Source of the DNA: DATHTS01 sp965219305
GTDB lineage: Bacteria; Acidobacteriota; Blastocatellia; Pyrinomonadales; Pyrinomonadaceae
Length of the DNA stretch: 64,000 nt
Direction: 5' to 3'
Assembly: GCA_965219305.1 (NCBI GenBank)
Contig: OZ244725.1
Coordinates: 1,550,001 to 1,614,000 of the forward strand
Below are positions 15,624 through 24,784 of this stretch, piece after piece (the stretch's first letter is position 1; the number at the start of each line of letters is the position of its first letter). The position numbers and the translations under genes are program-made. The notes below the pieces were generated by a model that did no database searches, was not told the origin of the DNA, and saw only the letters and a list, made by a program, of their open reading frames with translations.

Positions 15624-18065
15624 TTAAAAATGAAAGTTCGTCGTAAATAAAATCGTCCGCGCCGCGCCCGGAACTACTTGTCCGCCCGTGATGCGGTCGA
15701 AGTAGTATTTGTCGGTGATATTATTTAAATTCAGCCGCAAATCCACGAATTTGTTGATCCGATATGAAGCCGTCGCGTCCAAAAGCCAATAACTTTCGAC
15801 AAAACGATTGTTCGTCGTGTTGCTGAATCGCTTGTCGCCAAAACGCGCCCCGCCGCCGATTTCGAGGCGGAACGGAAAACGGTAAGTCGTCCATAAACTA
15901 AACGAATTGCGCGGCGTATTCGCCAGATGATTTCCGATTTCCGACGGATTATTCGATTCGACGACTTTATCAGCGAGCAAAGTATAAGCCGCGAGAACGC
16001 TCCAGTTCCGTGTAAAATTCCCCGTCGCGCCGAGTTCGATTCCGTCAACGCGCTGTCTGCCGTCCAAAACGACGAGCGGTTCTCCGGGCAATCCCGGCGT
16101 TCTCGCATTAGTTTTTTCAACCCGAAAAACCGCGCCCGTCAAAAGCAGACGCGCATCGAACAAATCCCATTTCGTTCCGGCTTCGATCGTGTAAGTTTTT
16201 TCCGGTTCGACCGTATCGTCGCCGACGACATACGAAAGTCCTTCGAGCGACGGATTAAAGGACGTGCCGTAAGAAACGTAAATACTGCCGATCGGAATCG
16301 GTCTGTAAACCGCGCCGAGACGATAACTCAACATTTTATCCACACGCGAAACCGGCGTAAGTCCCGAATTACTCGCGCTCTGCCCGTCAATGTCGAATCT
16401 GTCCCAGCGCAAACCGCCTGAAATGTCGAACTTTTTCGTCAGTTTCACCGTGTCCGAAATATAAAACGCCTGTGAATCCGCCGTAATATCGCCGACCTGC
16501 GGCAGAAAAATTATCGTCCCGTTGTAAGCGTCATAAGGATTCGGATCGTATAAATTCGTCGTTTCATTCGGCGCGGAACGCAGGCGGCGAAGATTGTTTT
16601 CGCGTGTGAACTCAATTCCCGTAATCACGGAATGTTCAAACTTTCCCGTAGAAAATCGCGCTGAAAAATCCGTCTGATTATCAAAAGTTTCGTCTTCCGT
16701 AAACCACGCACGCATTTCGCGGTTAATTACCAGCGAATCAGGACTCACAAAACGCGGCGGTGTCGCCACCGAATCGCGCGTCGAAAAACCGTAACGAAAC
16801 TGATTACGCAAGTTCAGATTGTCGCTGAAAGAATAATTGAACGCGACCGTTCCGAGATCGGCTTTTAATTTTTCGCGGTCTCTGTTCTTGAAACCGTAAA
16901 AAGTGTCACGCGAAACGGGCGCAGGTTTGTCGCGGTATTCGACCAGAATATTATTTGTTGCCGGAACCCACGGAATTCCGTAATCGGACGTGTTATTTTG
17001 ATCGAGATGAAAATAACTCAATGTCAGCGAAGACTTATTCGTTAGACCGAAAGTTAAAGTCGGCGCGATTCCCCAACGGTCGTTTTCGATGATGTCGCGT
17101 CCCGCAAACTTGGAATCGTGAACCAGAAAATTCACACGAAAAGCGGTGCGTTCGTTCAGACCGAATCTTTCAAGCGGAATATTAACATCGCCCGTCAAGC
17201 GTTTCGTCTTATCCGAACCGAGCATCAGCGAAAAATCGTAAAGCGAATTGAATTGCGGCGTTTTGCTCACGAGATTGATCGTGCCGCCCGTCGAACCGCG
17301 ACCGGAAAACGTCGAGGACGGACCTTTGACGACTTCGACCTGTTCGAGATTAAAAGGATCGCGCGTCTGCGGTCCGAGATCGCGCGCGCCGTCAACGTAT
17401 ATATCGTTTCTTGCGCTGAAACCGCGCAAAGTCAGATTGTCGCCCGCCGGAGTTCCGCCTTCGCCCGCCGCAACCGTGATTCCCGGAACATTTCGCAGAA
17501 CATCGCGCAAAGTCGTCGCGCCTTGTTCTTCGATCGTTTCCTTATCAATGACGTTGATCGTCTGCGGAATATCGCGCAAAGATTCGGTATATTTCGGCGA
17601 CGAAAGCAACGAACCTTCGCCTTCGACCTCGACCGTCGCCGAAACGTCCTGAATTTTCAGCGTGACCGTTTTCGCTCCCGTAAAACTGTATATAATTCCG
17701 GTGTCGCGCAAAATTTGTTTCAACGCCTGCTCCGCCGTGTAATCGCCGGAAACTCCGGGCGAAGCGACCGTCTTAAGATTGTCGGGAATGACGATTCGCC
17801 AACCCGTCTCTTTTTCAAAAGCCGCCGCGACTTCTTCTAAATTCCCCGCCGGAATATTAAAATACTTTAAATTTTTGTCGTTGTCGTCCGTCAAAAACCG
17901 CGTCACTTCAGCGTGTTCGTCTTTCACATAAGCGACGTTCATCGCGCGGCTGCCGCCGACCGTGTAAGCAACTAAAATGCCGATCGTCGTCGCCGAAAGT
18001 ATCCAGTAACGCGGTTTTCTTTTGCGCTTGCCGTTTTTGTGTTTGTTGTTAAATTTTCCTTTCAT
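15624..18065 (-). CDS. TonB-dependent siderophore receptor with STN domain
   Basis: About 813 residues from MKGKFNNKHKN, chosen over an upstream TTG. After a basic leader and signal-anchor (ILSATTIGILVAYTVGG) comes an STN/secretin-like domain (YFNIPAGNLEEVAAAFEKET to AEQALKQILRDTGI), then the plug (DIPQTINVIDKETIEEQGAT, ITVAAGEGGTPAGDNLTLRG, VEVVKGPSSTFSGRGSTGG). The beta barrel ends in RTILFTTNFHF with the terminal Phe. The STN domain is that of FecA/FpvA-type receptors that signal to an anti-sigma factor; no FecI/FecR pair is adjacent here. Likely substrate is a ferric siderophore. Upstream lie a Fur-like palindrome and two hairpins. Confidence 0.93.
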   Translation of the reverse strand: MKGKFNNKHKNGKRKRKPRYWILSATTIGILVAYTVGGSRAMNVAYVKDEHAEVTRFLTDDNDKNLKYFNIPAGNLEEVAAAFEKETGWRIVIPDNLKTVASPGVSGDYTAEQALKQILRDTGIIYSFTGAKTVTLKIQDVSATVEVEGEGSLLSSPKYTESLRDIPQTINVIDKETIEEQGATTLRDVLRNVPGITVAAGEGGTPAGDNLTLRGFSARNDIYVDGARDLGPQTRDPFNLEQVEVVKGPSSTFSGRGSTGGTINLVSKTPQFNSLYDFSLMLGSDKTKRLTGDVNIPLERFGLNERTAFRVNFLVHDSKFAGRDIIENDRWGIAPTLTFGLTNKSSLTLSYFHLDQNNTSDYGIPWVPATNNILVEYRDKPAPVSRDTFYGFKNRDREKLKADLGTVAFNYSFSDNLNLRNQFRYGFSTRDSVATPPRFVSPDSLVINREMRAWFTEDETFDNQTDFSARFSTGKFEHSVITGIEFTRENNLRRLRSAPNETTNLYDPNPYDAYNGTIIFLPQVGDITADSQAFYISDTVKLTKKFDISGGLRWDRFDIDGQSASNSGLTPVSRVDKMLSYRLGAVYRPIPIGSIYVSYGTSFNPSLEGLSYVVGDDTVEPEKTYTIEAGTKWDLFDARLLLTGAVFRVEKTNARTPGLPGEPLVVLDGRQRVDGIELGATGNFTRNWSVLAAYTLLADKVVESNNPSEIGNHLANTPRNSFSLWTTYRFPFRLEIGGGARFGDKRFSNTTNNRFVESYWLLDATASYRINKFVDLRLNLNNITDKYYFDRITGGQVVPGAARTILFTTNFHF

Positions 18066-18259
18066 TAAATTTCTCGATTTTGTTCTTAAAACAATTCGCG
18101 GGCGGAAAATTTGAAACAACCGATCTTTTATTAGAAAATCTCGAAAGTTGTCTGTTATAACTTCCGATATTTTGGATTGATTATCTGCGGCGTGCTAAAA
18201 TAAAACAGCACGCTATCCGCAACACGAATATGTAACCAGCGTATAGATTTGTGCAATTG

Positions 18260-18293
18260 AAGTCTTCGGCGTTGCCGCGCCGGAGACTTTTGC
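18260..18293 (+). terminator. orphan intrinsic-terminator hairpin
   Basis: A 12-bp stem (AAGTCTTCGGCG / CGCCGGAGACTT, one G-T pair) with a 6-nt loop, followed by TTTTGC on the plus strand. No plus-strand gene lies upstream of it. It could end a short RNA, or form a hairpin in the leader of the TonB receptor mRNA on the other strand. A second hairpin (GCGTGCT / AGCACGC) sits near 18190-18213. Confidence 0.55.
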
Positions 18294-18319
18294 ATTATTA
18301 AATTTTATCAAAAACTGAA

Positions 18320-18338
18320 ATTGAAAATCGTTTTCAAT
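18320..18338. promoter_or_regulatory. Fur-box-like palindrome
   Basis: ATTGAAAATCGTTTTCAAT is a perfect 19-bp palindrome (8-bp arms, TCG centre) of the size and composition of Fur boxes. It lies between the divergent TonB siderophore receptor and deacetylase genes. Iron control of the receptor operon is expected; the distance to the receptor start is about 255 bp. Confidence 0.6.
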
Positions 18339-18458
18339 AAAGACAATTTTATTTGACGACTTTTAGCGTGTCAATTCCATTAATGAGAAAAGTCCGATTT
18401 ACATTTTTCAAGACTGATTTTTTTGCATCACGAAGGCGAAAATAGTATTCTGAGCGGA

Positions 18459-19406
18459 ATGAGCGAATATCGTCTGTTTTATTCACCTTATTATTACGCG
18501 GACATCGGCGAAGGTCACGTTTTTCCGATAAAGAAATTCGAACTCGTGCGCGACATTTTGATAAATGAAGGAACGCTTTCCGAAGAAGAAGTTTTCGACC
18601 CCGAACGCGCCGCGATCGAAGATTTACTGCTCGTTCATACCGAAGATTATCTGTTTCGTTTGATTGACGGAACTTTAACGGCAAAAGAAATACGCAAACT
18701 CGGACTTCCCTGGTCGCAATCGCTCGTCCGCCGCACGCTTTTGGCGGTTTCAGGCACGATAAACGCGGCGCGTTCGGCTTTGGAAAACGGTACCGTTTCG
18801 TCAAATCTCGCGGGCGGCACACATCATTCTTTTCCAGATCGCGGCGAAGGTTTTTGTGTTTTAAATGATGTCGCGGTCGCAATCCGCGTTTTGCAGAAAG
18901 AAAACTTGGCGAAAAGATTTCTGATCGTTGACTGCGACGTTCATCAAGGCAACGGAACGGCGTTTATTTTCAAAGACGAACCTGAAGTTTTCACATTTTC
19001 GATGCACGGTGCGAAAAATTATCCTTTGTTCAAAGAAATCTCGAATCTCGACATCGAACTTCCCGATAAAACCGCTGACAAAGAATATCTCGAAACGCTC
19101 GAACAGGCACTGCCGCGCATTTTTATGCACGATCCCGACATAATTTTCTATCTCGGCGGCGCAGACCCGTTTGAAAAAGACAAACTCGGACGACTCAGTT
19201 TAACTTTTGACGGTTTAAAGAAAAGAGATGAAATGGTTTTAAGATTCGCAAAGGAAAACCAAACACCGATCGTAACGGTTATGAGCGGCGGTTACGCGGC
19301 AGATATAAAAGACACGGTTGAAATTCACAGTAATACGATTCGTGCGGTGAAAGAAGTTTTTTTCAATACGGTGGAAAAAGCAAAGCAGATTAAAACTGTT
19401 AAATAA
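18459..19406 (+). CDS. histone deacetylase family protein (AcuC/HDAC-like)
   Basis: About 315 residues from MSEYRLFYSPYYYADIGEGH; this start is preferred to an ATG 36 bases upstream. The family core is visible: GGTHHSFPDRGEGFCVLNDV with the catalytic His pair, DCDVHQGNGTAFIF with the zinc Asp and His, and LGGADPFEKDKLGRLSLT with the second zinc Asp. Bacterial members remove acetyl groups from lysine of proteins such as acetyl-CoA synthetase, or from small amines. Which substrate it takes is not readable. It stands alone and is divergent from the iron operon. Confidence 0.92.
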   Translation: MSEYRLFYSPYYYADIGEGHVFPIKKFELVRDILINEGTLSEEEVFDPERAAIEDLLLVHTEDYLFRLIDGTLTAKEIRKLGLPWSQSLVRRTLLAVSGTINAARSALENGTVSSNLAGGTHHSFPDRGEGFCVLNDVAVAIRVLQKENLAKRFLIVDCDVHQGNGTAFIFKDEPEVFTFSMHGAKNYPLFKEISNLDIELPDKTADKEYLETLEQALPRIFMHDPDIIFYLGGADPFEKDKLGRLSLTFDGLKKRDEMVLRFAKENQTPIVTVMSGGYAADIKDTVEIHSNTIRAVKEVFFNTVEKAKQIKTVK

Positions 19407-19544
19407 TTGGGGTTTCCGGTGTCCAAACATCAAAAGTTCCAAAAAAAATACAAGTTTTTGATTGCTTTCTTTAACTTGTTTTTCTTTCGATCAATTCCTA
19501 ATCTATAATTTACGCACTTCAGAAAAAGCGTTTTAAGATAATAA

Positions 19545-21008
19545 ATGAAAATAGTAGTAATCGGCAGCGGATTCGGCGGACTTTCGGCGGCGATACGTCT
19601 TCAGGCGAGCGGGCATCAGGTAACGATAATTGAAAAGCGCGACAAACCCGGCGGGCGGGCGTATGTTTATGAGCAGGACGGTTTTGTTTTCGACGGCGGT
19701 CCGACGATCATTACCGCGCCGTGGCTGATTGATGAGTTATTTACGATTGCCGGAAAGAAAACGGGCGATTATGTCGAACTCGTCAAACTCGATCCTTTTT
19801 ATAACATTCGCTGGGAAGACGGAACGGTTTTTCATTACAACGACGATAAAGCGAATCTTCATAGACAGATCGCCAAAATCAACCGTTTGGATCTGGACGG
19901 CTACAAGCGTTTTGCGAAAGATCTGCAGGAGATCTACCGCGTCGGCTTTGAACTGATAGACAAACCGTTTTCGAGCGTCTGGGATATGGCGAAGGTCGTG
20001 CCGCAGATGATAAAACTGCGCTCGGATCGTTCGGTTTATAAATTCGCTTCCGCTTATTTCAAAGACGAGAAACTGCGTCAGGCGTTTTCGTTTCACCCGC
20101 TTTTGATCGGCGGAAATCCGTTTAAGGCAACTTCGATCTACGCGATGATTCACGAATTGGAGCAAAAATTCGGCGTGTGGTTTGCGATGGGCGGAACTGG
20201 CGCACTCGTCAATGCGCTGTGCAATTTGTTTATGGACATCGGCGGCGAGATATTTCTCGAAGCGGAAGTTGAAGAAATTTTAATCAAAGACGGGAAAGCG
20301 TCGGGCGTGAAAATGAAATCGGGCGACGTTCTCGAAGCCGATGCGGTTGTCAGCAATGCAGACATCGCTTTTACATATCTGAATCTGATTCCGGCGAAAT
20401 ACCGCACGAAAAATACGGACAAGAAGATAAAAAGTCTGACTTATTCGATGTCCTTGTTCGTTCTCTATTTCGGGACGGACAAAAAATACGATGACATCGC
20501 ACATCACGAGATAATTTTGGGCAACAGATACCGCGAATTGCTGACGGAAATCTTTGATAAAAGAACTCTCGCCGACGATTTTTCGCTTTATCTGCACCGC
20601 CCGACGGCGACCGATCCGTCGCTTGCGCCCGATGGCTGTGATTCGTGGTATGTGCTTTCACCCGTGCCGCATCTCGGCGGGAAAATTGATTGGAAAACCG
20701 CCGCGAAAGATTACCGGAACAAGATCGTTGCTTATCTCGAAAAACATTATATGCCCGAATTATCGAAACATATCGTTACCGAACATTACATTGATCCGCT
20801 TCATTTTGAAGATACTTTAAACAGTTATCTCGGTTCGGCGTTCTCGGTCGAGCCGACACTTCTGCAGTCGGCGTGGCTGCGTCCGCACAATAAGAGCGAA
20901 GACATCGGGAATCTGTTTTTCGTCGGCGCGGGAACTCATCCGGGCGCGGGACTTCCCGGCGTGATGAGTTCCGGCAAGATAACGGCGAATATGATCGCCG
21001 ATCTTTGA
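19545..21008 (+). CDS. phytoene desaturase family FAD oxidoreductase (CrtI-like)
   Basis: 487 residues. The N-terminal dinucleotide fold is VIGSGFGGLSAAIRLQASG followed by EKRDKPGGRAYVYEQDGFVF and DGGPTIITAP. The C-terminal signature is FFVGAGTHPGAGLPGVMSSG. This is the CrtI/CrtN group, which desaturates or isomerises carotenoid precursors using FAD. No phytoene synthase is beside it in the window, so the exact carotenoid step is open. The downstream gene is MtgA, separated by a repeat-bearing spacer, and is probably transcribed separately. Confidence 0.92.
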   Translation: MKIVVIGSGFGGLSAAIRLQASGHQVTIIEKRDKPGGRAYVYEQDGFVFDGGPTIITAPWLIDELFTIAGKKTGDYVELVKLDPFYNIRWEDGTVFHYNDDKANLHRQIAKINRLDLDGYKRFAKDLQEIYRVGFELIDKPFSSVWDMAKVVPQMIKLRSDRSVYKFASAYFKDEKLRQAFSFHPLLIGGNPFKATSIYAMIHELEQKFGVWFAMGGTGALVNALCNLFMDIGGEIFLEAEVEEILIKDGKASGVKMKSGDVLEADAVVSNADIAFTYLNLIPAKYRTKNTDKKIKSLTYSMSLFVLYFGTDKKYDDIAHHEIILGNRYRELLTEIFDKRTLADDFSLYLHRPTATDPSLAPDGCDSWYVLSPVPHLGGKIDWKTAAKDYRNKIVAYLEKHYMPELSKHIVTEHYIDPLHFEDTLNSYLGSAFSVEPTLLQSAWLRPHNKSEDIGNLFFVGAGTHPGAGLPGVMSSGKITANMIADL

Positions 21009-21009
21009 T

Positions 21010-21095
21010 TTTAGATTTCGGATTTGGGATTGATACGCGAAATAGAACATAATTTAATGTGTTATCGTTAAGATAACGTGAAATCCGAAATCTAA
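21010..21095. repeat. inverted pair of a low-complexity intergenic word
   Basis: GATTTTAGATTTCGGATTT at the left and AAATCCGAAATCTAAAATCC at the right face each other around about 45 bases that include GTTATCGTTAAGATAAC. The same word family occurs after the tRNA-Lys gene (30012-30145). It would fold into a long hairpin in RNA. Confidence 0.6.
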
Positions 21096-21102
21096 AATCC
21101 GT

Positions 21103-21864
21103 ATGTGGTATTGGACAAAACTTTTATTTGCGATCTTGCTCGGCGCGGTTCTCGTCTGGCTGGCGTATGAACTGATTACTTTTCCGAACATCTCGAAACT
21201 TCAGACCGAAAACCCGACGACGACTTCGCTGATCGAATATCGAATCTCGGAAGCAAAAAGCGAAGGACGCGAACCGCAGAAAATGATGATCTGGCAGCCG
21301 ATCGAGCAAATTTCCCCGAATCTGCAAAAAGCCGTTCTCGCGGGCGAAGATTCGCACTTTTTTGAACACGACGGTTTCGATTGGGACGCGATCAACAAAG
21401 CGTGGGAAGAAGCCAAAACGGAAGGTGAAAAAGAAGCCAAAGCCGAAGGCGACTACGACCCGAACGATTGGATTCCGCCGATGCCGAGTTTCAAACGCGG
21501 CGCGTCAACCATTACACAGCAACTCTCCAAAAACTTGTATTTATCCGAAGAACGCTCATTTTTCCGCAAAGGGCGCGAAGCACTCTACACATATTTTCTC
21601 GAACGCCAACTCTCGAAAAAACGGATTCTCGAAATCTATTTAAACTGCATCGAATGGGGCGACGGAGTTTACGGCGCAGAAGCCGCATCGCGTTATTATT
21701 TCAAAAAAAGCGCGTCGAATCTAACGCCCGCCGAAGCCGCTTATCTGTCGGCGATGATTCCCTCGCCGCTCAATGTTTTCAACCCGAAGAAAAACCCGAA
21801 GCGCGTCAAACGCCGCCAAAACGTGATCGCCAAAGGAATGCGTTATATCAAGTTGGCTTATTAA
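21103..21864 (+). CDS. mtgA: monofunctional peptidoglycan glycosyltransferase
   Basis: 253 residues with one N-terminal membrane segment (LLFAILLGAVLVWLAYELIT) and a single GT51 domain. The catalytic Glu is in VLAGEDSHFFEHDGFDW; the further motifs are RGASTITQQLSKNLYLS, GREALYTYFLERQLSKKRIL, YLNCIEWGDGVYGAEAASRY and AAYLSAMIPSP. It polymerises lipid II into glycan strands on the outer face of the inner membrane and has no transpeptidase domain. A Lys/Glu-rich insertion (EEAKTEGEKEAKAEGDYDP, about residues 105-125) between the first two motifs is unusual. Confidence 0.95.
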   Translation: MWYWTKLLFAILLGAVLVWLAYELITFPNISKLQTENPTTTSLIEYRISEAKSEGREPQKMMIWQPIEQISPNLQKAVLAGEDSHFFEHDGFDWDAINKAWEEAKTEGEKEAKAEGDYDPNDWIPPMPSFKRGASTITQQLSKNLYLSEERSFFRKGREALYTYFLERQLSKKRILEIYLNCIEWGDGVYGAEAASRYYFKKSASNLTPAEAAYLSAMIPSPLNVFNPKKNPKRVKRRQNVIAKGMRYIKLAY

Positions 21865-21889
21865 TTTATTTTTTATTTACATTACAATT

Positions 21890-22366
21890 ATGTCGCTTAA
21901 ATTAAGTTCGCAACTTGATGCAGATGCAGATGTAGCATTTGCACTTTACAAAAAATATTTCGATAAAAACAGATGGTTATTTCCTGAATCAGTTATTGAA
22001 GTTATGGAAAACTCTGACTGGATTGGAGGAGTTGACAGTAAATCACCGCACGACGGCGAACTCAAAAACATCTCAATCACTGGTATCGGCACTAACAAAA
22101 GCATCATTGAATTACTGCTATTCAAATCTTGGCGTGACTTAAATATTAAAGTTACATATATGGAAGTTTTAGACTTTAATCTTCCCAGTTTAGGAAATTT
22201 GCACGAGTCTCACGAGTGGCGTTATGAACAGTTTTTATATTTTGATCCTTATCACAGCCACGGAATCAAAAACAAAAAGATGTTCACACACGATATTGAA
22301 TGGCAAAATGGAGTAATTTGGAGCATAACGGCTTCAGATATTGAAGTAATTTGGAGTTTTGAATAA
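21890..22366 (+). CDS. hypothetical protein (158 aa)
   Basis: Soluble, acidic, Trp-rich protein (SDWIGGVDSKSPHDGELKNI, HEWRYEQFLYFDPYHSHGIK, IEWQNGVIWSITASDIEVIW). No signal or membrane segment and no family I recognise. The AT-rich, less biased codons differ from the flanking genes, which suggests later arrival. It begins 25 bp after mtgA and ends 7 bp from a convergent ferredoxin-like gene. Confidence 0.6.
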   Translation: MSLKLSSQLDADADVAFALYKKYFDKNRWLFPESVIEVMENSDWIGGVDSKSPHDGELKNISITGIGTNKSIIELLLFKSWRDLNIKVTYMEVLDFNLPSLGNLHESHEWRYEQFLYFDPYHSHGIKNKKMFTHDIEWQNGVIWSITASDIEVIWSFE

Positions 22367-22373
22367 TCAAGTT

Positions 22374-22772
22374 TCACAATTCTTCACTCATATCAATCAC
22401 CGCTAATCTTTCAACGACCTCGCCGCCGATGAGATGTTTTTCGATAATTTCCGGCACATCTTTGGCGCGGACTTGGGCATACCAAACGCCTTCGGGATAA
22501 ACCAAAACCGCCGCGCCGATGGTGCATAAACCGACGGAACTGCAATCTGTCAGGACGATTTCGCCGTTCGGGTTTCTGCCTTTCGCTTCTTTGCCCCAGC
22601 GTAAATTCTTTTCCTGTAATTGGTCTTCAAACGCCGCCTTGACTTCCGCGCTTCCGACTTTTGCACAAGCCGTTCCGTTACAGACGAAAACCTGCCGCTT
22701 GATCGGTGCGGCGGTGACGGGTGCGTTTTTTTCGATTTTTTCGCGGTCTTCGATGAATTTCGGTTCGCTCAT
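22374..22772 (-). CDS. thioredoxin-like [2Fe-2S] ferredoxin domain protein
   Basis: 132 residues from MSEPKFIEDREKIEK; a longer frame lacks support. RQVFVCNGTACAKVGS and LTDCSSVGLCTIGAAVLVYP give two Cys pairs in the arrangement of the thioredoxin-like 2Fe-2S ferredoxins, related to the NuoE subunit and to Aquifex-type Fd. The end (WYAQVRAKDVPEIIEKHLIG) is the normal family tail. It probably carries electrons in the cytoplasm; the partner is unknown. Confidence 0.88.
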   Translation of the reverse strand: MSEPKFIEDREKIEKNAPVTAAPIKRQVFVCNGTACAKVGSAEVKAAFEDQLQEKNLRWGKEAKGRNPNGEIVLTDCSSVGLCTIGAAVLVYPEGVWYAQVRAKDVPEIIEKHLIGGEVVERLAVIDMSEEL

Positions 22773-22903
22773 AAATTTTATTTTGCCACGCGAGGAAAAA
22801 AAATACGAGAACATTTATTTTTTTTCGGCGTAAAGTTATTTTTTCCGCTTTGCTTCGTGATAGAATAGCAATGGGCATTTTAGTGAATTATCCCAAGTAT
22901 TAA

Positions 22904-24562
22904 ATGGAACGCGGTATTATCATTCACATTTCAGTCGGCGAAGAAAAACGCACGGAGTTTTTTTCCGACGAGCATATCAGCATCGGCTCGGACGATAAAA
23001 GCGAATTGCAGATTATTTCGCCGAAACTAAAAAAAAATACTGTTCTGCTCGAACTCGAAGCACGCGGCAAGAATTACATCGTCTTAAAATATGATAAAGA
23101 CGCGAATCTGACGCTTAACGAAAAACCGATGCGCCGTTTTGCCGTTATCAAAGACGGTGATAAAGTTTCCGTCGGTGAAACCGAAATCGAATTTTCTTTT
23201 TTTTCGTTTGCCTCAAAGTCTTCGCTGATCGCCGTCAACCGCGACCAACCGCATATCGCGCCGTTTATCGAAGATGCCGCGCTCGAAGCCGCATTCACGC
23301 CGCAGCGCGACGATGCGAAAGTTTTCCTGCGAGAATTCGTCCGCGAACTGTCACGCGAGATTAGTTGGACGACGAAGATGATTACGCTTATTCTCGTCGT
23401 CGGTTTTATCAGTGGAATTTTCTACATCGGTTATCTTGTCAACAGCGAATTACGCGAAAACCGCGAAATTTCCGAATTACAAAATAAAACTATTCAAGAT
23501 CTGAGAGAAAAAATGGGCGAAACGAGCGTCCAGATCGGTGAGATTGATAAATCGAACAAGGATATGATTAAAACCGTTTCGCTCGCACAAAATATGCGCG
23601 TCGAATACGGAAGCGGCGTATGTCTGATAGTCGGAGTTTACGATCTCGTGGACAAAAGAAACGGGAAAACTCTGCGTTATCCCGATCCTTCATCTTACGA
23701 ACCGGATTATTATGAAGAACCAAAAATGCCGATTAACGAAGGTGATGCGCCGAGTCTGCCGCCGCAAAACGAACAATCCGACAGCGGTTTGACGACCGAA
23801 GGAAACGGAACACCGCTCGAATATGATTTTATCGGCACGGGTTTTCACGTCGGCGGCGGCTATATCGTAACAAACCGCCACGTCGTCCAGCCGTGGAACG
23901 ACGACGATCTGATAAAACAAGTTATCAAAGAAGCGAACGGACGCGCCAGAATAAAAAAACTCGTCGTTTATTTTCCGAATTCGGAACAGCCGATTCCATT
24001 AAAAATCCGCAAATTAGATTATCGTGAAGATGTCGCGGTCGTTTCGATTCCGGTCGAAAGTATGCCGTCGAATCTTCCGGTTTTGCCGCTCGAAACCGAA
24101 CCGCAAACTGCACAAGTCGGAAAAACCGTTGTTTCGATGGGTTATCCGAACGGACCGGACAGACTTTTGGCGATGGTCGAAGACGATGAAGCAAAATCAA
24201 TCAACTCACGCTGCAGCGGTTCGCGGCAATGTATTATAAATTATCTGGCGAACACGAAAAAAATTGTTCCTTTAACGACTCAGGGCGCGATTACGGATTT
24301 AGACGCGAAACGTGTCGTTCACGACGCGCGAACGGCGGAAGGCGGTTCGGGTGCGCCGCTTTTCGGTCAGAGCGGAAAAGTAATCGGCGTAAATTTCGGA
24401 GTTTTCACCGGAAATACAGCGGCAAATATGGCTGTGCCGATTCGTTTTGCAATTGATCTCTTAAAACAAGTCGGTTGGCTTTCACCTGACCCGACTCAAC
24501 CGAATTCTGCAAATAATACGACGGCGACAACGGAAGCAATGGTCAAATCTACACCGAAGTAA
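22904..24562 (+). CDS. FHA domain - membrane - trypsin-like protease
   Basis: 552 residues. Residues 1-105 look like an FHA domain (SIGSDDKSELQIISPKL, LTLNEKPMRR, IKDGDKVSVGETEIEF), which would read phosphothreonine in the cytoplasm. One membrane segment follows (ITLILVVGFISGIFYIGYLV, about 165-184), then a short coiled coil. The outer part is a chymotrypsin-fold protease with His in GGYIVTNRHVV, Asp in YREDVAVVSIP and Ser in AEGGSGAPLFGQSGK. The layout suggests that kinase signalling inside controls proteolysis outside; a Ser/Thr kinase is encoded 3.4 kb downstream. This link is inference. Confidence 0.88.
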   Translation: MERGIIIHISVGEEKRTEFFSDEHISIGSDDKSELQIISPKLKKNTVLLELEARGKNYIVLKYDKDANLTLNEKPMRRFAVIKDGDKVSVGETEIEFSFFSFASKSSLIAVNRDQPHIAPFIEDAALEAAFTPQRDDAKVFLREFVRELSREISWTTKMITLILVVGFISGIFYIGYLVNSELRENREISELQNKTIQDLREKMGETSVQIGEIDKSNKDMIKTVSLAQNMRVEYGSGVCLIVGVYDLVDKRNGKTLRYPDPSSYEPDYYEEPKMPINEGDAPSLPPQNEQSDSGLTTEGNGTPLEYDFIGTGFHVGGGYIVTNRHVVQPWNDDDLIKQVIKEANGRARIKKLVVYFPNSEQPIPLKIRKLDYREDVAVVSIPVESMPSNLPVLPLETEPQTAQVGKTVVSMGYPNGPDRLLAMVEDDEAKSINSRCSGSRQCIINYLANTKKIVPLTTQGAITDLDAKRVVHDARTAEGGSGAPLFGQSGKVIGVNFGVFTGNTAANMAVPIRFAIDLLKQVGWLSPDPTQPNSANNTTATTEAMVKSTPK

Positions 24563-24784
24563 GTAAACTTCAAATATGTTTTACAACATTTATTTTCGTT
24601 AGACTTCGCTCAAAATTAAATTCAATTCCGCAGCCTGATTTGAAGTTGGCGGCGAAGAGAGTTTTTCGGGTTTTTAAAGAACATATTCTAATAACACTTT
24701 TTTTATTTACAACACTTTTGCAGGAAGTTTATTATAGATTTTCGGCATAATCGTTAAAATCAGAAATTTCGGGACAATAAAAAT

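Noticed and set aside
17118..17840. 240-residue plus-strand frame inside the TonB receptor
   Set aside because: Arg/Phe-rich shadow of the receptor gene, no ribosome site or family.
18120..18350. Cobalamin riboswitch upstream of the TonB receptor
   Set aside because: No B12-box (GCCACTG-type) sequence, and the receptor with STN and PiuC neighbours points to siderophores.
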